Assembly (NCBI RefSeq): GCF_026151205.1
Contig: NC_087081.1
Span: 7,001,246 to 7,065,245, forward strand
Direction of reading: 5' to 3'
DNA length: 64,000 nt
Source of the DNA: Bolinopsis microptera
Taxonomy: Eukaryota; Ctenophora; Tentaculata; Lobata; Bolinopsidae
In this document: one piece after another, positions 11,745 to 22,755 of the stretch
Position numbering within the stretch: position 1 is the stretch's first letter
How the letters are laid out: every line of letters starts with the position of its first letter
Translations under genes and position numbers: made by a program
Notes under the pieces: model-generated
Told to the model about the DNA's origin: nothing
The model's input: only the letters and a program-made list of their open reading frames with translations
The model's database searches: none

Positions 11745-14700
11745 CTCCTACTCTTCCTCCTCCTCCCCCTGGGTCTTCCTGATCTTCCTCAGTCCTCTTC
11801 CTCCTCCCCTCCTCAGTCCTCCTCCTACTCCTCCTCCTCGTCCTCAGTCCTCCTCATCAGTCCTCAACAGTCCTCCTCCTCCCCAGTCCTCCTCCTCCTC
11901 CTGAGTCCTACTCCTGGGTCCTCCTCCTGGGTCCTCCTCCTCCTCTTCATCCTCCTCCTCTTCCTCCTAAGTCCTCAGTCCTCATCAGTCCTCCTCCTCA
12001 TCCTTCTCCTCAGTCCTCCATCCTCCTCCTCAGTCCTCCCCCAGTCCCCCTCCTCCTCCTCCTCCTATTCAGTCCTCCTCCTCCTCCTCCTTCTCAGTCC
12101 TCCTCAGTCCTTCTCCTCCTCCTCCTCCTCTTCCCTCTCAGTCATCCTCCTCAGCCATCCTCCTCAGTCCTCCTCAGTCCTCCTCCTCAGTCCTCCTCCT
12201 CCTCCTCTTCATCCTCTTCCTCCTCGGTCCTCAGTCCTCCTCCTCCTGGGTCCTCCTCCTCATCCTTCTCATCAGTCCTCCTCCTCCCCAGTCCTCTCCC
12301 AGTCCTCCTCCTCCTCCTCCTCCTCCTCAGTTCTCCTCAGTCCTCCTTCTCATTTCTCCTGAGTCCTCCTCCTGAGTCCTCCTCCTCTTCCTTCTGAGTC
12401 CTCCTCCTGAGTCCTCCTCCTCCTCCCTCTCAGTCATCCTCCTCAGTCATCCTCCTCAGCCATCCTCCCCAGCCTTCCTCCTCAGCCATCCTCCTCAGTA
12501 CTCCTCAGTCCTCCTCCTTCTCAGTCATCGTCAGTCCTCCTCCTCAGTCCTCCTCAGTCCTCCTCCTCCTCCTGGGTCCTCCTCCTCCTCCTCCTCCTGG
12601 GTCCTGATCCTCCTGGGTCTTCCTGATCCTCCCCAGTCCTCTTCCTCCTCCCCTCCTCAGTCCTCCTCCTACTCTTCCTCCTCGTCCTCAGTCCTCCTCA
12701 TCAGTCCTCAACAGTTCTCCTCCTCCCCAGTCCTCCTCCTCCTCCTCCTCCTCAGTTCTCCTGAGTCCTCCTTCTCATTTCTCCTAAGTCCTCCTCCTGA
12801 GTCCTCCTCCTGAGTCCTCCTCCTCTTCCTTCTGAGTCCTCCTCCTGAGTCCTCCTCCTCCTCCCTCTCAGTCATCCTCCTCAGTCATCCTCCTCAGCCA
12901 TCCTCCCCAGCCATCCTCCTCAGCCATCCTCCTCAGTACTCCTCAGTCCTCCTCCTTTTCAGTCATCGTCAGTCCTCCTCCTCAGTCCTCCTCCTCCTCC
13001 CAGTCCTCCTCCTCCTCCTCCTCCTCCTCAGTTCTCCTCAGTCCTCCTTCTCATTTCTCCTGAGTCCTCCTCCTGAGTCCTCCTCCTCTTCCTTCTGAGT
13101 CCTCCTCCTGAGTCCTCCTCCTCCTCCCTCTCAGTCATCCTCCTCAGTCATCCTCCTCAGCCATCCTCCCCAGCCATCCTCCTCAGCCATCCTCCTCAGT
13201 ACTCCTCAGTCCTCCTCCTTCTCAGTCATCGTCAGTCCTCCTCCTCAGTCCTCCTCAGTCCTCCTCCTCCTCCTGGGTCCTCCTCCTCCTCCTCCTCCTG
13301 GGTCCTCCTGGGTCTTCCTGATCCTCCCCAGTCCTCTTCCTCCTCCCCTCCTCAGTCCTCCTCCTACTCTTCCTCCTCGTCCTCAGTCCTCCTCATCAGT
13401 CCTCAACAGTTCTCCTCCTCCCCAGTCCTCCTCCTCCTCCTCCTCCTCAGTTCTCCTGAGTCCTCCTTCTCATTTCTCCTAAGTCCTCCTCCTGAGTCCT
13501 CCTCCTGAGTCCTCCTCCTCTTCCTTCTGAGTCCTCCTCCTGAGTCCTCCTCCTCCTCCCTCTCAGTCATCCTCCTCAGTCATCCTCCTCAGCCATCCTC
13601 CCCAGCCATCCTCCTCAGCCATCCTCCTCAGTACTCCTCAGTCCTCCTCCTTTTCAGTCATCGTCAGTCCTCCTCCTCAGTCCTCCTCCTCCTCCTGGGT
13701 CCTCCTCCTCCTCCTCCTCCTCCTGGGTCCTCCTGGGTCTTCCTGATCCTCCCCAGTCCTCTTCCTCCTCCCCTCCTCAGTCTTCCTCCTACTCTTCCTC
13801 CTCGTCCTCAGTCCTCCTCATCAGTCCTCAACAGTTCTCCTCCTCCCCAGTCCTCCTCCTCCTCCTCCTCAGTTCTCCTCAGTCCTCCTTCTCATTTCTC
13901 CTAAGTCCTCCTCTTGAGTCCTCCTCCTGAGTCCTCCTCCTCTTCCTTCTGAGTCCTCCTCCTGAGTCCTCCTCCTCCTCCCTCTCAGTCATCCTCCTCA
14001 GCCATCCTCCCCAGCCATCCGATCCTCCTCAGCCATCCTCCTCAGTACTCCTCTGTCCTCCTCCTTCTCAGTCATCGTCAGTCCTCCTCCTCAGTCCTCC
14101 TCAGTCCTCCTCCTCCTCCTGGGTCCTCCTCCTCCTCCTCCTCCTGGGTCCTCCTGGGTCTTCCTGATCCTCCCCAGTCCTCTTCCTCCTCCCCTCCTCA
14201 GTCCTCCTCCTACTCTTCCTCCTCGTCCTCAGTCCTCCTCATCAGTCCTCAACAGTTCTCCTCCTCCCCAGTCCTCCTCCTCCTCCTCCTCCTCAGTTCT
14301 CCTCAGTCCTCCTTCTCATTTCTCCTAAGTCCTCCTCCTGAGTCCTCCTCCTGAGTCCTCCTCCTCTTCCTTCTGAGTCCTCCTCCTGAGTCCTCCTCCT
14401 CCTCCCTCTCAGTCATCCTCCTCAGTCATCCTCCTCAGCCATCCTCCCCAGCCATCCTCCTCAGCCATCCTCCTCAGTACTCCTCAGTCCTCCTCCTTCT
14501 CAGTCATCGTCAGTCCTCCTCCTCAGTCCTCCTCAGTTCTCCTCAGTTCTCCTTCTCATTTCTCCTAAGTCCTCCTCCGGAGTCCTCCTCCTCTTCCTTC
14601 TGAGTCCTCCTCCTGAGTCCTCCTCCTCCTCCCGCTCAGTCATCCTCCTCAGTCATCCTCCTCAGCCATCCTCCCCAGCCATCCTCCTCAGCCATCCTCC

Positions 14701-15350
14701 TCAGTACTCCTCAGTCCTCCTCCTTCTCAGTCATCGTCAGTCCTCCTCCTCAGTCCTCCTCAGTCCTCCTCCTCCTCCTGGGTCCTCCTCCTCCTCCTCC
14801 TCCTCCTGGGTCCTCCTGGGTCTTCCTGATCCTCCCCAGTCCTCTTCCTCCTCCCCTCCTCAGTCCTCCTCCTACTCTTCCTCCTCGTCCTCAGTCCTCC
14901 TCATCAGTCCTCAATAGTTCTCCTCCTCCCCAGTCCTCCTCCTCCTCCTGGGGCCTTTTCCTGGGTCCTCCTCCTGGGTCCTCCTCCTCCTGGGTCCTCC
15001 TTCTCCTCCTCAGTCCTTCTCCTCCTCAGTCCTCTTCCTCCTCTTCCTCCTCCTCCTCCCTCTCAGTCATCCTCCTCAGCCATCCTCCTCAGCCATCCTC
15101 CTCAGTCCTCCTCTTTCTCAGTCCTCCTCAGTCCTCCTCCTGAGTCCTCCTCCTCCTGAGTCATCCTCCTCAGTTCTCCTCCTCCTCCTCCTAGGTCCTC
15201 CTTCTGGGTCCTCCTCCTCCTCCTCCTCCTGGGTCTTCCTGATCCTTCTCCTCCCTCTCAGTCATCCTCCTCAGTCATCCTCCTCAGCCATCCTCCTCAG
15301 CCATCCTTCTCAGCCATCCTCCTCGGTACTCTTCAGTACTCTTCAGTCCT
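11745..15350. repeat. 3.6-kb TCCTCC pyrimidine array with higher-order structure
   Basis: Nearly pure TCC/TCCTCAG/TCCTGGG/AGCCATCC words. A landmark GGGTCTTCCTGATC recurs near 11771, 12615, 13310, 13735, 14156 and 14818, giving higher-order periods of about 422, 660-695 and 846 bp. Open frames across it (such as a Ser/Leu/Pro-rich one at 11583-12362) are composition artefacts. The strand bias makes the minus strand almost all purine plus short interruptions. Confidence 0.92.
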
Positions 15351-15354
15351 CAAA

Positions 15355-15530
15355 ATGTTTGTCCGCTAATGTCCACCAATGTCCGCTAATGTCCACCAAT
15401 GTCCCTCCAGGTCCGCCAATGTCCGTCCGGGTCCGCCAATGTCCGTCCGAGTCCGCCAATGTCCGTCCGAGTCCGCCAATGTCCGTCCGAGTCCGCCAAT
15501 GTCCGTCCGTGTCCGCCAATGTCCCAAAAA
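15355..15530 (+). repeat. GTCCGCCAAT / GTCCGTCCGA decamer array
   Basis: About 17 ten-base units, mostly alternating GTCCGCCAAT and GTCCGTCCGA (20-bp period), preceded by GTCCACCAAT variants. Open in several frames on both strands, which explains overlapping repetitive reading frames; none is called as a gene. Confidence 0.9.
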
Positions 15531-15604
15531 ACACGTCCGTTGTCTCATAGAATCCAAAAAGGACAGGACATAGGCGGACATAGACGGACATGACACCCCC
15601 CCCC

Positions 15605-15772
15605 TTAATTCAATTCACATTATTTAATTCAATTCAAATTATTTAATTCGATTCACGTTATATTATTTAATTCAATTTGCGTTATTTAATTCAATTCACA
15701 TTATTTAATTCAATTCACATTATTGAATTCGATTCACGTTATATTATTTAATTCACATTATTTAAGTCTATT
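15605..15772. repeat. AATTCACGTTATTTAATTC satellite, right block
   Basis: Continuation of the satellite seen at 11281-11455, about eight units with ACATTATTT variants. It starts with TTAATT directly after the C-tract that ends the inserted element. Confidence 0.9.
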
Positions 15773-17319
15773 CATAGCGTGTGGTATTGTGGGTGAAACT
15801 GCCAGAGACCTGGATCATCAGACCTTTACACAATGTACAATGTACATGGTACATGTACAATGTACAATGTACAGTGTACATGTACCTTTTTACGTGGTCA
15901 GGTGATCAGTTGTGCGTGTTAATTCCCACGATGCGGTGAACTATATAAAAGTGTTACTAGGAAGTTGATTTGTGTGTTAGTTGCTGTACAGTAGTTAGTT
16001 GTGCTGGACAGGGAGTATTTTGTTTGGTAAGGCAACATGTAGCCGGTGGGCCCGACATAAAACGACATATCTCGACACGACGGGGTTTGTCGGGGTTTGT
16101 CAGGGTTTGTCGGGTTTGTCAGGGTTTGTCGGGGTTTGTCAGGGTCTGTCGGGATTCGTTAATAATGGATGAAAAGTGATTAGGCTCAGAGGTCGAGATG
16201 GCTCAGCTAGCTAATTAGCTTATTCTTCTTTTTTTTTCTTTTTTTCTTTTTTTAAAATTAATTAATTAATTTATTTATTTCTTTTTTTTTGTCGCGACAC
16301 CCACTGAAGGCCTCATGTTGCCGTTGGGCCCGACATGATACGACATATCTCGACACGTCGGGGTTTGTCGGGGTTTGTCGAGCCTGGAGGCTACATGATG
16401 CCTTTGGTAGTTCCTACGTGTTGTGTTGCTAAACAGTTCACATGTATTATGTAGTAGTGGACGTGTTCGCTACTAGTTCACTGTTACACAGTGGTTGTTT
16501 ATCCGTAGTAGTTGTTGTAACTGGACCTAGAGTAGCTGCCCAGTGCCCCCCACCTCCAGCAACTCCACCTTTACATCCACCATAGTTCACTCAACACCAC
16601 ACCTTTCACTGTACTACATCACGTTTTACCTGCAGTTTATACTGTTTTGTACACTACTTATAACTCATTAGGTAACACCACTGTGATATGTTACGGTAAA
16701 CCTATTTAAGTAAACCACTATGTTAAGGAAGGTCTGAGTGGGATAAACTGTTAAAATCTAAATAAACTGTTAAAATCTAAATGTCTAATGGAAAGTTCTA
16801 GGTTCAATAAAACCTGCATACTCATTAAACATGGATATTATGCAACCTAGGTCAGACCTATAACATGGCTATTATGCAACCTAGGTCAGACCTATAACAA
16901 TACTGGTAGAGTAACAGTAATAGTGCATTACGTAACCTATCAAGCAGTACTATTATGGCGAACAGTCCACTATCCAACATAACTCCGGAATAATATTACG
17001 AGTAACAGTTCTCCAAGAAGCAGTACACTGTATTGCATGATAGCAGTGTAGAGGTTAAAACTGTTCTACACTGAGTATCTGTTATTGAGTGCTCTTCAGG
17101 ATGGACGGAGTAAAGAGAGATCGTAGTTTTATTACTGGGATTATTGTCTTTTTTGTACTTTTTAAAAGCTTGTACAAAACAAAATCCTCCTCATATTTTA
17201 TTCAAGTCCTTATAAATATTTTGTATTTTTTACAAAGCATTATATTGTTCTAATTACTCACATTCTACATATTATATTTCTTCATGACAAGATACCTTGC
17301 ATCAATCTATACTGCCAAG
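15773..17319. other. Gene-free stretch with duplicated GGGTTTGTC repeat block
   Basis: Contains ACAATGTAC palindromic repeats near 15829-15885. A block with GGGCCCGACAT, ACGACATATCTCGACACG and GGGGTTTGTCGGGGTTTGTC occurs at about 16023-16150 and again at about 16310-16385, so it is a diverged direct duplication about 285 bp apart. The first copy carries about seven GGGTTTGTC(A/G) decamers. No gene is supported. Confidence 0.55.
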
Positions 17320-17430
17320 AACACCTTTAACTGCAGCTGTAATACCTTTAACTGTGCAGCTGTAACACCTTTAACTGCAGCTGTAACACCTTTAACTGCA
17401 GCTGTAACACCTTTAACTGCAGCTGTAATC
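17318..17430 (+). repeat. 21-bp minisatellite (ACACCTTTAACTGCAGCTGTA)
   Basis: Five units of about 21 bp containing the PstI-like CTGCAG core. One frame reads AVTPLTA repeats; there is no sign of a real gene. Confidence 0.85.
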
Positions 17431-17470
17431 GCCACAGTTTTACAGTTAATCCATAGCAATAATCACCACT

Positions 17471-17750
17471 ACTACCACTTAGCTACAAACACTGTACTAA
17501 TACACTAATAACACTGTACTAATACACTAAAAACACTGTACTAATACACTAAAAACACTGTACTAATACACTAAAACCACTGTACTAATACACTAAAAAC
17601 ACTGTACTAATACACTAAAAACACTGTACTAATAAACTAAAAACACTGTACTAATAAACTAAAAACACTGTACTAATACAATAAAAACACTGTACTAATA
17701 CACTAAAAACACTGTACTAATACACTTAAAACACTGTACTATTACACTAC
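17471..17750 (+). repeat. 22-bp minisatellite (CACTAAAAACACTGTACTAATA)
   Basis: About 12 units of 22 bp with rare substitutions (AAACC, TAAAC, ATTAC). It follows the 21-bp array after a 40-bp gap. Non-coding. Confidence 0.88.
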
Positions 17751-18074
17751 AAGACAGCCAACTTGAAGCACACTTCCGAACTCTGCAAACCACTAACTAA
17801 CTACCTAACTACTACTTGCAACACAGTTCATACAGCGAGCACTAAAACTGCTTTCAACAGCTCCCTACCCAAAATATAGATGATGCAGACTGTAAATACT
17901 ATACCACTCTACTAACACTCTAATAATCCCCCAATATTTGCGTTTGAAGTGCCACTCTCCATGGTAGTAGACCCAGTTTAAAAAACAAGGGAATATCTCT
18001 CAACAAGAAAATATCTCTCTGTACAGTAGTACACTGTAAGGGGGGGGGGGGGTGACACAGTTGGGACTGGTAAG

Positions 18075-18223
18075 CAGGGACAAAAGGATTTCGCGATTAT
18101 TTTGGCCAAAAATCGCGATACCGCGAATTTTAACAGACTATACATTAAACTATACATAAAATTTGTCGCAAATAATGGGAAAAATCGCGATTCCGTACAT
18201 GCCGCGATTTCCTTTTGTCCCTG
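18075..18223. mobile_element. 149-bp hAT-type MITE with 8-bp target duplication
   Basis: The ends are CAGGGACAAAAGGATTTCGCG and its inverted partner (CGCGATTTCCTTTTGTCCCTG). Both flanks are CTGGTAAG (18067-18074 and 18224-18231), an exact 8-bp target duplication. Terminal CAGGG plus 8-bp duplication are hallmarks of hAT elements. No coding capacity, so it must have been moved in trans. A G13-14 tract lies just upstream at about 18040-18052. Confidence 0.92.
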
Positions 18224-18231
18224 CTGGTAAG

Positions 18232-18915
18232 TGGTCTGCTTCAGTGGAGTAAGAGGTACGGGACACATTGCAAACTTAGCAAAGTGTGTTAAAGTGTGTT
18301 AAACTACTGTCCTCTAATTCCTGTAGGTACGGACCGTCGCACCTTGCCAAGTTTAGTTATACCCGGTGTTCTGCTAACAATGTGTTCTGGGTACTGTATA
18401 GAATATTAGTCATATACTCCACAAAAATGTTGAAATGAATGTAGATTTGATCAGATGTGATTTGAAAATCGTAAAATTCGCGGGATTTCCCAATTCCCAT
18501 AATATATTGTGTTGTAGTGCTGTGTTTGACATTGCGTAATTCTTAGCAAACTTCATTCTGCAATGTGTTTCATCAATTGAACGTGACAATGCAACATCAT
18601 CAGTGATCAGTGATCACAACTGTGATGTAACTCACCGCTATAACACCATGCAATACTTAAAACTGATTTGACTCAAGGTAAGGATTCCCAGAGGTTTCAC
18701 TATTTTACCAGCTTATATAATTTAAGATTACGTCTGAAAGAAAGATTTCATTTCATCTGCTGTATTTTATATTTTGTGTGTAGCAATGAAGCCATTAATA
18801 TACGTTTAGTAACTATACAGGGTTCCACCGTCCACGCTCAGTGATATAATATGTTACTACTCGTATAACTAAAGAGTACTCTAGTAGACCCCCTATCTTA
18901 TGGGTAGAAAACACC
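18232..18915. other. Gene-free stretch
   Basis: No exon, RNA gene or repeat of note. The sequence includes a small ATCAGTGATCAGTGATCAC repeat near 18598. Confidence 0.4.
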
Positions 18916-18917
18916 TT

Positions 18918-19325
18918 AACCTGGTAACCTTGTGACCTGGTAACCTTGTATCCTTGTAACCTGGTTGCCTGGTATCCTTGTAACCTTGTAACCTGGTAAC
19001 CTGGTTGCCTGATAACCTGGTAACCTGGTAACCTGGTTGCCTGGTAACCTTGTAACCTGATAACCTGATAACCTTGTAACCTGATAACCTGATAACCTTG
19101 TAACTTGGTAACCTGGTAACCTGGTTGCCTGGTAACCTTGTAACCTGATAACCTGATAACCTTGTAACCTGATAACCTGATAACCTTGTAACCTGATAAC
19201 CTGATAACCTTGTAACCTGGTAACCTGGTAACCTGGTAACCTGGTAACCTTGTAACCTTGTAACCTGGTAACCTGGTTGCCTGGTAACCTTGTAACCTGG
19301 TAACCTTGTAACCTAGTTGCCTGGT
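18918..19325 (-). repeat. 8-bp ACCTGGTA-type array, ~400 bp
   Basis: Built from the octamers ACCTGGTA, ACCTTGTA, ACCTGATA and ACCTGGTTGCC, arranged in a loose higher-order pattern. On the minus strand 24 bp (three octamers) equal eight codons, so the array stays open for about 130 codons (GYKVTRL / GYQVTRL); I regard this as a by-product of the period. Confidence 0.9.
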
Positions 19326-20914
19326 TGCCAGCACAAGAGCAATTCTAACAGCACATCCACAGTAAACCTTCCGCAATGTATTCACGTTATAATACCAAGA
19401 GAGGGAAGATTCATTTTAGAAGAGTACAGAACCAGAACGTACATAAACAGTTATGAAAAGTTAAGAGGGAATTATAATGATATGTAATTGTAATATACTG
19501 TAATTGCAATATACTGTAACAGACAACAATTGAAAACGTTACCCCTTATTACAACTTGAAAAATATTTATGAAGAAATAGAAAATACAGACTATTAAAGG
19601 GCTATTAGCTGTCTAATAGCCATAACAAAACACCGGCTGTAAAGAGGGCTGTAAAGAGGGCTGTAAGGTATTTGCGCTATTCAGGATTTTACAATCGGTA
19701 TGATTCAGAGATCTTGATTGACTGAGAGGCTACTTTCTGGGGACTACGTTCTTGAGTCTGGAGTCTTGATCCTTTATTCATGCTAAAATAATTAATTTCT
19801 ATCTCCTTCCCTGTAGCCATGTAGTTGAGTCCAATGAAGACATTCGAAAAAGGAGAGTAGTTATTCTTCGTTAAGTTATTACATATTTTAGTTAAAATGT
19901 AGCAGGACACGGTAACTGTCGTCAACAGAGAAACAGTAACATCACATCAGCATAGCTTACATCACACATACTTGACACGTGTCAAACATTCCAGCCAACA
20001 TGCCCTTATTTGGGCAATACCGGTTTTAAATTCCTGCCTATATGCCCTTGTTTGGGTAAAACCGACATTACATTCCAACAAACATGCCCTTATTTGGGCA
20101 GAACGTGCTTAGCATTCTTTGGTGTATGCCCATAGAAGGCAGCATGTTGTCTTTCTCCCACGTAGCTAGTTACTATTTATACTTGTTGATGCAGGCCAGG
20201 AATGTAGTTGACGTTAGTAAAAGTCACGTGCTCACCTGCTCTTGCGTAGTGTTTGAGAATTTTGTAAATAGCTAAATATTCTATTCAACAAGTTAAAAAC
20301 AGGTGCGTAGGTTCAGTATTTGGTTACGATATCAGTTTTTGATAACATGTTATGCAGGATTGGTTTTGCTCAAAACAAGGAATTTAAAACATGTGTTTCC
20401 TCTCTCACATGTAAACAGTGTCAAACAGTGCTGCTCACTGCACAGGTCATGTGCTTATAGGCGTGGTCGGTGAAATCAACGAGACCGAATATTTGTAGTT
20501 GTAGGTTATTGATGTGATTATCTAATGGTTGATCATTAATACTGTGCCATGGTTTGTACACATGCGTGTACAGGTCTGGAGGATGGAGACGTTGTTATTA
20601 CAGTGTAATTTAACGATTTACCATTTTAACCAGCTAGCTCTGATGTTGATAACCAGTTCTGTAGTATTTGAACTGGATTCAACACAATATGTTGCTGACA
20701 TATCGTAACAATAAGTAATAACATATTATAACATAGTATATAATATTATAAAATGTTACATGATGTAATAATACTCGTGTGGTTTCAGAGTTTTCTCCTG
20801 TTTTAAGTGTAGTTTAGTGTATTAGTGGTCACCACGAGTCACGACCATATATGGTCATATCACCACGCCCATCTTCCATCTTGAGGATGACCTTATCAAT
20901 CTTCATTGACTGGA
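19326..20914. other. Gene-free stretch with TGCCCTTATTTGGGCA repeats
   Basis: No gene found. Three near-palindromic units TGCCCTTATTTGGGCA / TGCCCTTGTTTGGGTA occur at about 19999, 20042 and 20084 (period about 42 bp). Related inverted units (GCCCAGATAAGGGCAT, GCCCAAATAAGG) occur at 21782-21834. Confidence 0.5.
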
Positions 20915-21240
20915 TAAAAAGAAAAGGATTGCATTCAAATTCTTACTGCTATCTCACAAGGCCTTGCTAGGATTGGCTCTAACTTATCTACAAGACATGT
21001 TCAGAGAGACTCACATCGTATCATGGCCACTCGTTGAAACTTATTATATTACCCTTCTTTCAATTCTAAGTTTGATAAGCGTAGCTTCTCTATAGCTCTA
21101 GAGAGAGAGAGAGAGAGAGCTTCTCTGTAGTGGCTCCAAAGATGTACAATCATCTTCATGTTACCATCTCATCGGCTCAATCGCTGGAATATTTTAAAGC
21201 TCCTTTAAAAATAATATATAAGAATATGTTTAGTATGTTA
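20915..21240 (+). pseudogene. 3' end of a decayed LINE reverse-transcriptase ORF (CR1/L2/jockey type)
   Basis: One frame near 20918-21000 reads a KKRIAFKFLLLSHKALLGLA-like segment, matching the conserved tail region of non-LTR reverse transcriptases (xRIxFKxLLLxYKALxGLAPxYL). After a frame change, near 21115-21215, the frame reads RSFSVVAPKMYNHL and then SLEYFKAPLK, matching the usual RxFSVxAPxLWNxLP...FKxxLK ending. Stops and frameshifts separate the pieces and a GA-microsatellite interrupts it. The N-terminal endonuclease and polymerase core are absent, so it is a 5'-truncated dead copy. Confidence 0.75.
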
Positions 21241-22755
21241 AATTCGTCAATCTAATCCATACACTTATTTTTAAATATCATCTTATTTTTATTCAATAAC
21301 TCCCTCGATCCCTGTCATGATTTCGCATTCTATATTAAAATAAGATTGCATCTCGACATCAAACTTAAATTACCTGCCCCCACAACTTCTATAGAAACAT
21401 GAAATATAATAGAGTCATTATACAGGTCAAATGCTATTATTATAATAATATATAGAGTTATAGGTAAAATGATAAAGGTATCACTTCAGTCTGACACTGA
21501 TCAAATCACAAATCAAGTTAGCTGAGATTTGCGTGGGTATATTTCATAATTACACTTAACCATACCGGTTATCCAGATATTTTATTCTGTTGCATTTTAT
21601 CGTTACGAATCTTCTTAATCCCTAAATTAAAGATTCGTTTATCTGGACGTATTTCAATTAAGATCCCTCTTAACCACTTGACCACCCTCAGATCTGATCT
21701 GTCACCAGCGTTGAACAGAGGTGCTCTTCCTCTTAAATTACTATTATTTGTCGAGTCGAGCAGTTTTAATCATAACCTCCTGCCCAGATAAGGGCATACT
21801 GACTAACGTCATCATAATGGCATGCCCAAATAAGGAGTTACTGGCTAACACTAATTATGCGACAAACTCATAATAGATTTCTAATTTTGCTTGTACTGAA
21901 GCGCAGTAGCTGTATTTGTGTTGTGTCTTATGAGTTATATCACATTCTTGAGTTAAACTCTGTGTGTATCACGTGATATCATTCTACAGAACGGAACTGG
22001 CGATGCTTGGTGACTGTTTCCATGGTGACGTCACGTGACTATTTCCATGGTGACGTCACGTGACTGTTTGCTTAGCTGTTCCTGGTTCCTTATTTGTACA
22101 TAATCCTGTTCAATTTTTGACAAGCCGCGTATCGTCTGGCATTTGGGTATCAGCCGTCAGTTCATTTTACGATTTGGAGTAGTCCTTTAAATGTTAACGT
22201 TAGTTTGTAATTACTGTTGAGTTGTTAAATTCGTTCCGTACACCATGACGTATGATTAAATACTTACTTTTAGTTGAGCTAGCCCCGGGCAGAGATTCAA
22301 GAATGCACTTTTTTGACATCACAAATTGAAAAAACTCTTTGAAATTTGAGAGTAACATACCAGTGTGAACATTTGTTTTGAGTTTTGAGAATCATGATAT
22401 TATATTGTTATTTACACGGAAACTTCAATTCACACTAATTGATTGATAATCGGTTGATAATTGTTTGGACAGTGTCTGCTAATTGTCTGCTGCATGAAAA
22501 ACCAAGAGTAATCTTCCAAAATGAAGGTAAGATGGTAATTTAGTCTGTTTGAATATAATATAATATATATATATAAGGAGGAATAGCAGTGACTAGTGAG
22601 TCACTGAGTCAGTCATTAGCTGTTAGTATTGACAGGACGCCGGTAAATTGATCATTCTAAATATCTCCAACATTCCGTCAGAATCATTTTGTACACATTT
22701 TTCATCTTTGATATTTGTAGTGTTTTTGTGCAATGTTATCAGGTTCTTCCCACGT
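21241..22755. other. Gene-free stretch with duplicated CRE/E-box unit
   Basis: No exon is convincing. ATGAAG followed by GTAAGA at 22521 could be a minimal first exon but nothing supports it. The CCATGGTGACGTCACGTGAC unit is duplicated at about 22019-22068. Confidence 0.4.
22018..22068. promoter_or_regulatory. Duplicated TGACGTCACGTGAC composite site
   Basis: CCATGGTGACGTCACGTGACT occurs twice, 27 bp apart. Each unit fuses a palindromic CRE (TGACGTCA; ATF/CREB-type) with a CACGTG E-box (MITF/TFE/USF-type). The direct duplication of both sites suggests selection or recent duplication. No adjacent gene could be assigned, so regulation is inference. Confidence 0.5.

Larger units (their letters stand above)
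11456..15604. mobile_element. 4.15-kb repeat-only element with G-rich inverted ends inserted in a satellite
   Basis: The left end is GGGGGGGGTGTCACGTCC and the right end is the inverted GGACATGACACCCCCCCCC; similarity runs about 30 bp inward (GTCCGTCTATGTCCGC). TTAATT flanks both sides (11450-11455, 15605-15610), consistent with a 6-bp target duplication in the surrounding satellite. Inside each end lies the same direct segment TCTCATAGAATCCAAAAAGG (near 11490 and 15544). The interior contains only GGACATAG/GGACAAAAA repeats, a 3.6-kb TCCTCC array and a GTCCGCCAAT array. No transposase or other gene is seen. Interpretation as one transposed unit is inference; the termini and flanks are visible. 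Confidence 0.7.

Noticed and set aside
11583-12362. Ser/Leu/Pro-rich 259-codon frame
   Set aside because: Lies in the TCCTCC array; low complexity, no other support.
15343-15596. Five overlapping repetitive frames on both strands
   Set aside because: All come from the 10/20-bp GTCCG arrays, whose period keeps many frames open.
18813-19385. 190-codon GYKVTRLPGYQ frame
   Set aside because: Octamer array artefact (24 bp equals eight codons).
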